NCBI GenBank assembly: GCA_023014335.1
Contig: JAECYW010000019.1
Coordinates: 1 to 64,000, forward strand
Source: Galerina marginata
Lineage: Eukaryota > Basidiomycota > Agaricomycetes > Agaricales > Galerinaceae
Reading direction: 5' to 3'
Length of the DNA stretch: 64,000 nucleotides
Every line of letters starts with the position of its first letter. The stretch's first letter is position 1. The position numbers were made by a program, and so were the translations under genes. Shown here in pieces: positions 46,774 through 59,039 of this stretch. The notes under the pieces were generated by a model. It had not been told where the DNA came from. It worked only from the letters and a program-made list of their open reading frames with translations, and made no database searches.

Positions 46774-47369
46774 GTTTTTAATCGAAACTATTGTTTATTA
46801 TCGGTTTGTATCTCGGATCAGTTGGCACGGCGGCTGGTAGAATAATCTAAAATTATAACAGTCGCGCCGACTTTCTACAGATCTATTTTTTGTCATCCTT
46901 CAGTAGTAATTAAACTCGTGTATCAATACCGCATCATAATTCAAGCTTATATGGTCATAAGTTGCCCACTCAGTATATAATACAGACGGTAAATTAAAGT
47001 ACTCTATTGACCCTTCATTCTATGGCGGTGCGGCGCGATCATATTGTAGTCTTCCGATAGGCAAGACCTGACTGAATTACATACAATATTCGTTCTGAAT
47101 CCATTTCACAGAGCGAAAATTAATGTGAAGCGGGGAAGAAGTAGCGGGTGTGATGTTAAATTGTTGGCGTGCGAGTTAGTGAGAATTTGGCGCTTGTCGA
47201 TTGCTTCAATTTGCTTGTAAGTTGTCGACAATATCGGCGTGCCTGGAGATTAGATTAGATCGAGCTTTGAAGCACAACACTGACAAACAATCTCCACCGA
47301 AAATCAAATTGGGTGGTTCGAGTCTTCTTGTTCATCCTCTAACTCAGCGTCGATGACGCCTCGACTCGC
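46774..47369. other. 3' flank of the F-box gene
   Basis: AT-rich, no frame of note. Confidence 0.45.
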
Positions 47370-48165
47370 TCACAGAGCTGCACATCGCCATGCCCGTCCT
47401 CACCAGAGGCTTTGCAGATTCCTTGGCTAAGTTCGTGCACGGCTGCTTGATAGGACGATGGGAACGGCGTGCACGAACACGACCGCCAGATGATGCTGAC
47501 GCGGGTACTGGTGACCGAGTTGCTCGAGCGACTGGAAAAGCTGCCGCCGTGCTTGGAGACGCCGGAAATTCAAATTAGGAAATGGGTTATCAAGTTGCTG
47601 TTCGCCATTCGGCAGCTCTTTTCAGATATACGAGTATACTCATTGGCTATCCGGTATGGGATGGGATCATTTCAACCCGTACGTCATCTTACCTTCCCCT
47701 CGTCCTTGTTGCCCTTTTCTGATGCCCACTACATACAGAGCTTCATCACCACCCCGGGCACTAACATCCTCATGACCTAGAACACCTACATACGCTCAAT
47801 CCGATCAATGACCCTGCCACGACCCGTTGCAGCTCCCCGACACCCCGTTCATCAACACCCTTATCGCAGCGCACCCACAACCGCCCACGTTCATCATCAT
47901 GTTCAGCCACCATCTTTACGCAGAGGACGAGGACGAGGACGACCTGGGGCCCATGGCGATATTGGACCAAGCGGAACTGAAGAATGATCTGATCGGGTGG
48001 AATCGGTATTGCAAGTGTCTGCGGCACGTCCAGCTGGATGCTGGCGGAGACAGTTCGATGGAAATCAGTGGGTCGCTTGTTCGTTTGTGGATTCATAGGT
48101 GGGAAGGAGCAAATATTACATATACTCGTAAGTCATTTTTCCTTGTTGGCGAAGATTTAGACTGA
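47370..48165 (+). pseudogene. F-box/LRR-like gene remnant
   Basis: Separate frames carry pieces like agaric F-box/LRR proteins: SLTELHIAMPVLTRGFADSL with AKFVHGCL (about 47365-47450), RVLVTELLERLEKLPPCLE (about 47500-47560), and at 47830-48120 QLPDTPFINTLIAAHPQPPT, an acidic EDEDEDD, and LIGWNRYCKCLRHVQLDAG, which resembles the W-xRYCPxLRxVQLD C-terminal segment of that family. Frames change between pieces and no F-box is found upstream, so I read it as decayed. Assignment is tentative. Confidence 0.4.
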
Positions 48166-51100
48166 CATTGATCTCCGCTAGGTATTTGTGTATTTTTATT
48201 CTGTGTTTCGTAGTTAACATTTCCGTCGTTCGATCTCCAGTGACTCAAAGTTAGCAAGTTGACCTCATGCTTAGGTGTAACGATAAGGACATGTCCTCCT
48301 GAATTGTATAGTACATATACACTGTATTCCATTCTCGCCCCATTTATCTGTAATCTATCTTTCGGTCAACTCGTTTGTTATCTAGCAGTTTCATATACCT
48401 CTCTTTCGTTCGCTTGTCGGCACAATTCTAGGGTTGAAACTCCTATCAGCCTTGTAATTCCTCATTAGTCGTACTCATGCAGAACTTTCTCGTTACTCTA
48501 TCTCCAAAAGTTGTTCGCATCGCCGTCACTGTACGGACAGTGATTGGGAGCATCAGTACCTTACATATTCTCTGCCACTTCAAGGTGATACATGTCTTTG
48601 TTACTGTAGTATCGACTTGACTTATCTCATCTGTAGGCTACCTTTGAGATTTGAATGGATGGGCTATGGTTTATGTAGGGAGCTTACATTTATTTGACGT
48701 TTCTCTCCTTTGATGAATTCTCCGATTGGACCCAATCTCGCGATGTCTAACGTTTTAGCAAACCGAGTCCTGTTTAATATTCACGAGACAGGGCTTCAAA
48801 CAGACAAGTATATTATAGTAATCAACGCGCAACCTTGTAGATCAACGTATAAAGTGCCAAGATGCCCTAGGGATAAAGTCCGCGCGCCTAAGTATTACCA
48901 ATTGGCATTGATGGATCAATGGTAAACCAACGTGGAAGTTCAGACTGAGCAACAGAACTCGTTGAGAAACTGCGTTACGGCGTAGACTAGGATGAAGAAA
49001 ACGTGCCTTAGTATATCATTTAAATCCCACCAGGTTTGAACCTGTGAATAAAAGTGGGATTCTTGGCGAGAGAATGATATGAACTCCTTGGAGGTGGTAC
49101 AGATAAAACGAGGACGGGTACGACTAGCAGGAAGCGCCGCAGACGTACTTGGTCGTCTAAACCGTGATTCCATACATACGCGTCTTTATCATGTAAGTAG
49201 ATTATTGGATGCAAAGAAGAGAGGCCTTACGGGTTTTGGTGCCGACCAGTGCGCACAATTACCCTACATGTCCGCACCGATTTCACCACAGTGTCGTCCA
49301 TCGCCTGATTCAGAACCAGTTGCTGCTTTGATACACCTACAGGTATAAGCACAGTCGGAACGGCGGAGAAAAACCCTGAGTAAAGTAGTGTTAGAACTTT
49401 GGATAACGAGAATAGTAGACGTACCGTGTTTATTTTGGCGATCTACATATATGCGAGCTGCTCGTCACAATCAAATGGACTTCAAGCAGTAGGTAGAAAG
49501 TGCAAGGGTATGCCCTCTTCAGAGGTCGGTACCCGGGTGTGGAGGAGTAACCATCCTGCCGTGGATGGAATATATCGCACCCTCCATACATATTTGATAA
49601 TGAATAAGTGAAAAATAGGTTGGATATCTGAAGACGCACCTGATCGTAACACCGTTTTCAGCGCAGGAGAAGGGAGTGGCGGGGCGAGATCTTGCCTATC
49701 ACAAAGTTGAGCTGAAGTGACCGATGGGACATCTGGACGTGCATGAGTTGAGAATAGCGCGGCAGTAGCTCGAGAGGTCGAGTTTAGACTAGATTTGAAC
49801 GTTGAAATGCTTCGAGAACGGGAAGTTTTGAGTACAGACTGGTCCTCGACGAGGTACGAGACAAGGTAGAAAGGAAATTAGGAACAACAAGCAGGGTCAA
49901 AGCCTCCAGAAACCTCCATGTGTAGCCCTCCCAGCATAGAATGCCTTGCCCTAGGGTATCATGATGGAGCGTTTGGTTGGTGTTGGGAGATAAGAATAGA
50001 CGCGTGGGAACCCGTGATAAATTTCTGTTGATCACCGCCATCAACAGCCTGCTCAACCTTGACTGGTCGACGACCAGCGAGCTCCGTAGGTACTTATCAT
50101 CAATTCTATGTAGGACACTCTTCACGCCCAAAATCGACTTCTTCGAGTCCTCAAGGCTGCGCTGCAAATTCCCAGGGCCCGCCCACGGTGCCTGGCACCA
50201 TCAACGATACACGGCTTTTTGGTGCCAATGTCGTTTTCTTGTCAATACGGCAGAGCCTGTGGAGTCTGGCATCCATTTTCGAACCTTTTCTCATGTGTAC
50301 CTGTAAGTCTATCTGTCCCTTCTTCCTTCGTAGCCTTGATTAATGCCTAAATCGTAGCTGTAGCAGGCGGTAGATCACCTGCGATCTGGATGACCTATCA
50401 CGGTACCAGCTTCAACTGCTGTAGCAAGGACTTAGGTTTCAACACTCGTCCCGCCCATAGCATCGCCTCACTTCCGTCATACTACATATCTCTTTGATTG
50501 TATCTCAATGAACCTTTTTCCAGGACAAAGCTGATTCTATTTCTCGTCCCATCTAACCATTGACTGACTCCTGATCAAAAGATAATCTCGGAACTAGTGT
50601 CAGCTCCCGTGTCCGCCCATCAAGTACTTCTCGACCTTTTCGAATTTGCCTCGCTAGCTACGGAGCTGTTAAATATGCTGGCAGTACGCCACCCGTCTCC
50701 CAGAGAAAAAGAAGCAATTTCATTATCTTCTTCGGCATTGTTAACTCGACATCGGTTTTTACCTAGGAAGTCACTGTTTTTTCTTTGTTTTTGCTAAATT
50801 TTTTTTATAATCTTCTTAGCCAAGCATTCTCGGATGTTTGAAAACGCTTTACAGGTCCGTTGAAACACGACACAGAACTCATCCTTTCGGCATGTCAACT
50901 TGAACGACGCATTCTGATTCAAACGACGACGAATCGCGGACAGTTTTGATTGGAGTAATCTTGTGGGTGCAAGGGTGTTCTCTGAACTCTGGCACGTTCA
51001 AAACAGTTATAAAATCACCGGAAATTATATATAGATTCTACCATTTCCCTCTCTTAAGGTCTTGCTTAAGAGTGTCGGTAATTAATCACTAATCTATGAG

Positions 51101-51847
51101 CACCGGAGGGGGTCATTATGGAATAGAATTTAATTGAACGCCGAATACTGAAACATTTCGTAACAAAAAGCTTGGCCGCCAATCGCTAGCCTGATTACTG
51201 CTTTTGCCGTTACAATTAGCACTTGACAGTTTTCTTGAAGGTGTGATGCAATGCCTCGGAGTTCTCCGGAAGTGCACCCGTTCTGCCGCCCAGGGAAAGG
51301 AACTGGCATACTCTAGAATGGAGACGCCACCGTCAAACCTGAATGTTGTATACCCCGCCGTGCGTCGGGAGCGCACGGTATGTCTTCTTTGTTAGATTGG
51401 ACATATTGTGTGAGTAGGAATACGCTGGTTGGCCTCTCAGTTGTAGGTATTTTATTGCGCATTGCCTCAATTCTTATTTTTTCTGCTTGCTATTCCAAAG
51501 CTAAACCGTATTTCTCTGATACCAACTCCAGCAGAAAGAAAAAGACGACCCGATGATAATATTATAACGGAGTGATGTCGAAGAAAGAAGTCGGATATAA
51601 TCAAGTTAGTCGTGCGGGTCATGGGAGATCCCCACCGGCGCTTGATTAAATATTCACTACAATGGCAGGGTCTCCCAAAAATTCACCGCCTTTATTTCGT
51701 AGGCAAGCCTCACGAAATTCCCCGTCCCGAATTTAACTTACGTGCTGGGCGATCGATCGAGCTGTAACGGGAAACCGCGATTCTATTGCGAATTACCACT
51801 GATCAGCTTTCCGCTACTCCAACCCTGCAATTGTGCCGGCATCCGTA
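48166..51847. other. long region without a recognised gene
   Basis: Frames of 60-130 codons on both strands, none with recognisable domains. Contains the tRNA-like hairpin described separately at 49023-49061. A minus frame of 127 codons at 49784-50167 and an overlapping plus frame at 49977-50306 are the longest; neither chains into exons I trust. Confidence 0.35.
49023..49061 (-). other. tRNA-like hairpin (acceptor-like stem plus B-box/T-arm-like loop)
   Basis: Arms AATCCCAC (49023-49030) and GTGGGATT (49054-49061) pair perfectly and enclose CAGGTTTGAACCTG. Read on the minus strand the inner part contains GGTTCAAACC, an exact match to the RNA polymerase III B-box/T-arm consensus GGTTCRANNCC. 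There is no room for D and anticodon arms, so it is not a complete tRNA. It may be a tRNA-derived fragment, a SINE relic, or chance. Confidence 0.35.
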
Positions 51848-51848
51848 G

Positions 51849-51856
51849 TATATATA
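51849..51856 (+). promoter_or_regulatory. TATA box of the seven-helix membrane protein gene
   Basis: TATATATA within gtagtatatataaccc, about 80 bases before the start codon at 51931; a good match in sequence and distance for a fungal core promoter. Confidence 0.55.
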
Positions 51857-51930
51857 ACCCCTGGCCACCGTTGGTATTTCCAATACCCACCCACCTTTTC
51901 AAGTTCACTTCAACCAAATAACGAATAGCT

Positions 51931-53237
51931 ATGGGCGTGCTGGTCGTTCCGCTTCAATCTTACCTGGGCTGGAAAGGTACATACGTCCTCTGCATTTCAC
52001 GAAGGACCTTAACTAACCCCGTCTTTAGTTGCAATGTCTTTTCTGCATGCTATAGCTATCGGTTCAACCATATACCGTCTTGCTCACCGGATAAGAATCC
52101 GCAGATTGTGGTGGGACGACTACCTCGTCTTCGTTCCCGGGGTCTTAAATGTAGCGATTTGTGTTATGGCGTGGATTAGGTTCAATCGCCGAGGTGAGCA
52201 CTTATATTCATTAACCCCAAGTGTATAATCAAGACCGGATGGTAGTCCTTGACCCTAGTACTGCCCCTCGATGGTATCAGGTTTTAAATTCGTATTGGCT
52301 CTCCCTTTTACCCTATCTTATTTCCGTTTGGTAAGTAAGGTTTTTGTGGTTCTCCAAGATCTACTGAGCCGTTTACTTATCGCTTACTATATATTAATCT
52401 AGGGCTTCCAGAGTAGCTCTCGGTCTGTCCTTAGCGCGAATATTCCCGAAGAAACATTCCGCTCGCAATCAGTCGTTCATTCTTGTCGTCTTTCTAGTTG
52501 CTTCCTTCGTTGCTTGTGTCCTCGTCTCCGCGCTTACCTGTAAAGACACGCCTTGGTTTCTTGTATTCGACAAAGCGACCTACTGCACGTCAATTGACGG
52601 AAAGTATCTTCTTTCAATTGCTTTCGGCATTTCGGGTGCGTACAAATCCAGGAGTTGAGCACAAGTACCTAACTTACGGTCTTATTCTCCCTAGACAGCA
52701 TTATCTGCGACGTGGCGCTTCTTCTATTACCGCTTATCTTTCTGTGGGGTGTGAAGCTTCCACCAATGGAGCGCCGTCTAATTTTAGGCGTGTTTTGTGG
52801 AAGCGCGCTGTCATTAACCGTGGCGATCGCGTTCGCAGTTCTATTTCTAAACAGCAGGATTTCTGCAGGTGAAGATTATGTGATGATTATTGGCGGCCTC
52901 TGCAATATCGAGGTATGTACGACTCTCTAATATGTCGTCACGATTTTAGTATCCTCACCAACGGGTTTATTTTCAGGAGGCTGTTGGCCTGTTTGCATCT
53001 AACCTAACAGTAGTCTCAACAGGTCTTTATCGAGCGGTGCGCCGTTATCGCCTCCGTAACCAAGATCTGCGTGAGCGCGAAAATTCCGAGGATGTGCAAG
53101 ACTCCTCTGAGCAGCCGCGCACTTGCATACCGGAGCATTCACCTTCGCTGGGTCAACTCACACTCACAGAAATTTCAACATTCTCAACACCGCCCCAATC
53201 TCATATGGGAACTGGGATAATCAACACGGTCGGCTAA
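51931..53237 (+). CDS. fungal rhodopsin-domain (PTH11-like) seven-helix membrane protein
   Basis: Six exons: 51931-51976, 52029-52193, 52234-52330, 52403-52635, 52695-52912 and 52977-53237; all GT-AG, 1020 bases, 339 residues. Start is the first ATG after the TATA box. Hydrophobic segments are spread along the first 265 residues, including FLHAIAIGSTIYRL, YLVFVPGVLNVAICVMAW, SYWLSLLPYLISVWASRVAL, SFILVVFLVASFVACVLVSA, VALLLLPLIFLWGV, LILGVFCGSALSLTVAIAFA and AVGLFASNLTVVSTGLY. The ASRVALGLSLARIFPKKHSA loop and RRLWWDDY are typical of basidiomycete members of this integral-membrane family, which resembles G-protein-coupled receptors. The C-terminal tail is hydrophilic and Ser/Glu-rich, probably cytosolic. 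Ligand unknown. No damage. Confidence 0.8.
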
Positions 53238-53953
53238 CGATATTAAAAGCTATTTAGTAACTAATTCGATGGTAGGTATGGATTTCGAATTACTTACTCG
53301 AGTAGGACTTAGGTAGACATGTACATTCTGCGATGACCGTCTACTGCACAGTGAACCTGTTCAAGCTGTGTTAAAATTTACATGTTCTACTCGAAATTTC
53401 GAACCTCTACGTAGTACCCGTTAGAGCATGTGAAATAGGGAAGAGTAGTCATCTAAGTAAATGTGAGCCCGAATTCGAAGTCTGACCATAAGCGTACCAT
53501 CGGATTAACGATTCAAAGCAGAACCTTCCTAACTCCTGCTCTGAGAGTATTGAATCGATTCACAGTTTCATGACTTGAAAACACTTTTTGAAGTTTGATG
53601 GGCGGTATTTAGGGTACTGTATGGGCCTAAGTGCGTCAGAATAACGAAAAGTACGATGTAGGCCCTGTTTCTGGTAGGCGTGAGTGGTTGAAGAAAAGCT
53701 GCGAGCTGAGTTGAAAGTTCACTCATCTAAAGTCGACAAAGCAAAGTTTGTTCTATTGGTTGGTTCTCCTCAGTTGATGGCAAATTGAATCAGAGTTAAT
53801 GTACAGAAAGATTTCATTCAATTTTGACCTGGTATAGACGTACATGAGCTAGTAATCGATTACAGAATGGCGATAAAAAAGACGAGTAAGACAGTTACAA
53901 ATCCTTATCTATACAACAAGCGAACAGAAACATACCGTCCATCTGACACAATC
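53238..53953. other. intergenic region between convergent genes
   Basis: Shared 3' flank of the membrane protein gene and the DUF6699 gene. AT-rich, no frame of note. Confidence 0.45.
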
Positions 53954-55011
53954 TCAATGATCCACTTTCCTCGTCTTCATCTCCCACATCCCCTTCGCGC
54001 CCCTCGCAAGACCCTCAAATACAACCCTCTTCCCAAAATAATCGACCTGCAAAATCCCCCTAGGAATCAACCTCGCATTATCCTCCCTCCCCCTCTCCTG
54101 AAACGCCAGCGTAATCGCCGTCCGCTCCGGCTCGCCCAGCTCCTCGTTCCAAAAATGCCTCCCATGTATAGGGGCATGCAGCTGCGCATTGATCTGTGAT
54201 AAGACGTTGCCGACGGTCACTCCGTTCAGCTGGGACTGGTGGATGTCGATGTACCATGGGAAGCGCGGGTGGTAGACGCGCATGAAGGCGCAGGTGGGTT
54301 GGAGCGCGAGTTGAGCGAAGTCGATGGGGTTGTGCGGGCGGCGGAGGTTGAGGAACTCAACCTCGGCTTCGGAGAAGGGTTCGGTGCGCATGTCGTAGTA
54401 GATGGGTGGGTTCGTGGGGTCGTACATGAGGAGCGGGTGGATGGCGCGTCGGATGGGGTCGTTGTATTCTGTAGAATGGTAGATGAATGTGAATAATTGA
54501 GGAAAAGGATAAAATAGAAGAATTTACCTCTAACAGTCGACCTATTCTCGCCCAGTCTCGGAATATACGCTGCGATTCCAGATCTTACGGAGAAATCTGG
54601 CCTCCAGTCTTTCGGCCTCCTCGCGAGATTGTGCTCGTCGAATAGATCTCCCTGCGCGTATGCAGGTGTAGAAGGCCCGCTCGACCCGCCGAACCCGCCA
54701 CCATACAATCCAGGAAACGCACCTCCCGCCAAATTTCCCCATGACGCCGATCGGTGCAATGACGAATGACGGGAAGGCGGCTCGTGTGAGTTCGAGCGGC
54801 GCATGGACGTAGAACGTTGCATCTGCATATAGGGGTCTTCTTCGTAGTCGTAGCTTCTGTGACCGTGATCACTCCTGCGTTTCTTCTTTTTCTCCTTATA
54901 TGGCCACGGCACAGCCCATCCTCCGTCACCCCACCCAGCCGCCGCTCCCCCAGCACCCCACCCAGCCGTCACCCCGCCTCCGCCCCACCCACCCGTGATT
55001 GGCTGCCCCAC
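53954..55011 (-). CDS. DUF6699 domain protein with Gly-rich N-terminus
   Basis: Two exons are clear: 54528-55011 and 53954-54468, joined over a 59-base GT-AG intron. The N-terminal half is Gly/Trp-rich (GGWGGGGVTAGWGAGGAAAG), then basic (KEKKKKRRSDHGHRSY) and Ser-rich. The C-terminal half is the domain known as DUF6699: YNDPIRRAIHPLLMYDPTNP, PIYYDMRTEPFSEAE, LALQPTCAFMRVYHPRFPWY, IDIHQSQLNGVTVGNVL, HFWNEELGEPERTAITLAFQ. Function unknown. The start is uncertain: position 55011 is a GTG, the frame stays open upstream to beyond 55060 (PATPYPTQAPGTPFESS), and a further 5' exon with an ATG is probably missing from this model. Confidence 0.75.
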
Positions 55012-55329
55012 CGACGACTCAAACGGAGTACCAGGAGCCTGCGTAGGATATGGTGTCGCAGGCCCTGATCTCGGGAAGGCACGAAAGATAATTACATTGG
55101 TAGGTGAATTGCCGTGGCGCCATCAATGGCGTTTGCCACCGTAACGTAGTTCTGTGGAATTTTATCGCTGTCGCCGTTGACGGCGTTCTAACCATCATTG
55201 GATTACCGTATACTTGCGGCCGTCTGCTGTTACAGTACGGCGCGTACCGCAGCCTGTCAGCGCATCCAGGAAATGAAATGTTGGACTTACAACTTTGATT
55301 ATTATGATTTCGCAACCGCTATGGCTGCT

Positions 55330-58145
55330 CAATGGGGCCTGGACTAATTAGCATTAGTGGTGTTATCGTGAGGATAGAGGAGTGATGAAGTGAGATGTCC
55401 CACTTGACAGGCATTGTATAGTTGGCCTCGCCTAACGCGGACGGGCTGGATAGAAGTTAGACAGAAAAAAAGCGAAATATCGGAGGGGGGAAGAAACGAA
55501 AAGGGGCGTACTCTATAACAGAAGGAAAGGGACATATAAAACAAGACGGTATGGAGAATGAAATGTCAGAGAGCATATACGCAGGAATCCTTCTACGGTG
55601 AACACAGAAGACCTAGCTTCGAGAGAAAGCGAAGCCAAGATTCAGAGGGTAAAAGAAAGGGAAAAGAGGTATAACAGACAACGAAAAAAGAAAATAAGAA
55701 CTTGTGGAAAAAGCGTGATTGGAAACGACCTCAAAGGTTAGCATGGACGAAATACCATCCGGAATTTACCCCCAATGGGTAAACAGATGATTAAACCGCC
55801 GAGCTAAGGACCACCGCCGATCGTTCTCATGGTCGACGACCGTATTGTCCATGAAATGACAATGTTATCATAGAGACAAGAAGGCCGGTTGAAAAGACCT
55901 CCGCGGGGGTGGTCCGAGGCTAGACGAGGGGGCTTGCATAAGATTGTGTAGCAAAGTTGGGAGGGGGGAGTAATGGATGAAGAATGGGCTACTACTCCAG
56001 TAGAAGAGGTAGAGAACAGAAGGAGAGAATAAAACTAGGAAGCAAACCGGGAAGAAAAAACTCACGTTCACGAAAATCGGAGTATCCATTGCCCCGGCCC
56101 TTGAGGTAAACCTACTAGAACGATATAATTTTGCATTTATCGCTCAAGGAACGAGAATACATACTGAAGAGATGTATTCCATGGTCGAACTCAGACTGCG
56201 CCCAACCGAACCTTCGTTAATTAGCCTCATGGAAAAATGCAGACACGTACTTATCATCCACTCACAATACCACCTGAAGTCTCGATCTGGTACGGCGTGT
56301 CGTTATTCATTGGTAACGAGCCAATTTATAGCTAAGGCGGTCTCCAGAACAACTGCCTCGTGGGGTACATGGATACTGCCTAAAAAATGAAATGAATAAG
56401 TTTAGAACACGAAGTGAAAGCTCGACAAAGTTGATAACGCACATAAAATAAATTGTACGTGCTTCATAGCCATACGGTCCGGACAGAAAACCTGAAGAAG
56501 AGCGTAAGCGATAATAATAGCAATAAACCAAAAAACGAAAATGATAAACACATGCATGCTGTGGACAAAAAAACATAGTAACCGCAGGACAAACCTACTC
56601 ACAGAGCGAATTTGAATCCACGCTCGACTCTAGCACCTTTTGAGGTGCCGGAAACGTCAGAGAAACAACATAAGTGGCTGAACTCCGGGAGAAGTAGATA
56701 TCAAGCTCTGGAATCCTGTCGACATCGACGAACGCGGACGGGATGGAGGTTAGAGAGGAATGAAAATGAAGCCAAAGATCGGAGGGGGAAAGAAAGGAAA
56801 ATGGACGATAACAAAACGAAAGAACATATAAACGAAGGCAGCATCAGGGATGAAAAGTCAGATAGCATATATGCAGGAATCCTCCCCAAGCAGAGTACAC
56901 CACGAGCTAAGAACCACCGCCGACGAGCACATGAATGGTCGACGACCGTCTTGTCTATGCAATGAGGACAAGGTTATTGCAAAAACAAGATGGGCGTTTA
57001 GACAAAAGCTTCGCGACGGTGGTCCGAGGCTTGACGCGGTTTTTTTACTTGCATGCGAATGAATGCATAGGAAGGAAAGGAGAATGAAGAATGGTTCAAA
57101 ATCAGAAGAGGTAGGAGAATAAAAGCGGATGAGAGATTGAGGAACAAGACTCACGTTCACGAAAGTCGGAGCATCGCACCTGCGACAACTTGAAGGGAAC
57201 CTAGAACGATAAAAATTTCTCTCGTCGCTCAGGAAACGACCACAGGTAGTCGTACCCAAAGGAAATGTACTCCAGCGTAACCCATGATCGAGTCAGAAGG
57301 CGCTTAAGGAAGCAGTCATTAGCCCGATGTAAATATGCGTTCAAGTCCACAGACATACTTACTTTCAACAAGGCCATCTAGGGTTTAAGTCTGTCAAAGC
57401 GATCTGGCACGATGCGACTGCGATTGACGGTCCGTTTCTCCTGCAAGTCGAGCAGTTCTTGAAGTTCTTGCGATCGTATACATCGCCACCACACTTTGGT
57501 CCTACAAGAACAGGGATAGAGAAAAGCACGACAAAAATATTGACGAAGACGCTTACAGGTACTGATCAGCCAGGATCTATGCGGGATTAAGTTAATTTAA
57601 CCCTCGAAATTGAGGCATAGGTCCATAATGAACACGAAGACGGAACCAAACAGCGTCATGGCGCCTCTGGGCTCCCTCCAATGAATGATGAGGGCAGCGC
57701 TACCTAGGCTCTACAGTGGCGAGCGATAGCGCCGCGGGACCGCATCAGCGACGGTTAAGGCAGCCAGGAGGCGCGTTGAACTGAAGGATGTGTGAGGGTA
57801 GCGTCAACTACATTGGCAGTAGAAGGTACAATCGCAGAGACACCAACAAGGGCAAAGAGGTGATGGAAGGTGGGCTGTAGCAGCGGCAGCGGCAGAAACG
57901 ACAGCGATAATCGTGTCAGCCACATCTGGTGATGGAGGTAGGGAAGCAGCAGCGGTGGTGGGCGCGATGGTGCGAGTTGGGTCCAATCGCGTCGGCGATG
58001 ATGAAGGAGGGGGAGGCAACGTCGGTGGGGCAGCGAGTCGTTCCCAGAGGCAGCTAGCAGCGTCGACAAGGGAAACTGCAGAGCTTCATCGACAATGACA
58101 AAGGTGGGAGACCCAGCAATGGTAGACGAGTCGTCGTCGTCGATG
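55330..58145 (-). repeat. dispersed repeat family, inverted copy with internal tandem duplication
   Basis: Read on the minus strand it is collinear with 25980-27720 (+). The middle part is duplicated: the block ending in CGTGAACGTGAGT occurs at about 57150 and again at about 56065, and the block with CGTCCGCGTT occurs near 56745 and near 55435. In this copy CGTGAAC is followed by GTGAGT, a good splice donor, which the 27.1 kb copy lacks. The rightmost part (about 57755-58145) reads as STIAGSPTFVIVDEALQF on the minus strand, similar to the peptide encoded at 26.14-26.20 kb. Ordinary transposon proteins are not recognised. Confidence 0.62.
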
Positions 58146-59039
58146 CCTAGCATCAACATTGAGGTCTAGGCAGCGGCTGACATGTTGACAGCGAAGGTTG
58201 ACTAAGCATCCGGGCGTCTCGGTCCGAAGGAAATTGTTCGCGTCGCCAGAACTTTCTCAAACCAATGGCCCTTGTCTACGTATCGGAAGAGACAGGGAGA
58301 TACAAGCCAGTTGGCCAGATATGCACAGTAGTTTGAGACAGATAGCTTTGAGCGTCCCATAAAAATAACCGGGTGAGCATTTGAAAATCGGTTTTTGGCA
58401 GTGCTCTGATTAAGACCGCCATCAACACTTGGTAAGAGCACTACCAACGGAGAAGGAGAACAAATAACGGATGAGGAGGTTTGTTCGGGTGTGTGCAATT
58501 CTGGCTTCTTTCTACCGCGGTAACGGTTGGATTTTTTATTATAATTTGTAGATCAATTCGATAAGCATGCACAGGTTATAAAATCTGATCATTCTCCTTT
58601 GACACGCAACCAACAGAGACACATGATGCAATCACTATTGCTGACCTGAATTCTAATGCATCCAGGGGTAGCGCAATTGCGAATTTGGATAAGGTGATCA
58701 ATGGTGCGTGTCTGGAGATTTAGTCCAGAGAGCAGAAGGAGACTCAGACGTCGAAGAGGATTCAAGTCGCAGGTGTTAATTGATAGGTTCGGGGTACACG
58801 ATCTTTTTGCATCGACATGAAGCGGTTTCGGGTCGGAAATGTATTTGACGAAGGAGATCATAAGACGCTGGTTCACGGAGAGCACCGTCAGAAAGAAAGA
58901 AAGGAATAACTGAGCATGAGGATCGACAAGCGTTTTTCTACTAAGTAGTCGCGTTATAAATTCCTCGTCTCAGTGAGGGAGGAAGGAACGTCGAGGCACC
59001 CGTTTAACCATTGATGGCCGAAAAAATCCGTCAACTAAA
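58146..59039. other. no gene recognised
   Basis: Two 98-codon minus frames (58202-58498 and 58589-58885) without domains. Confidence 0.4.
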
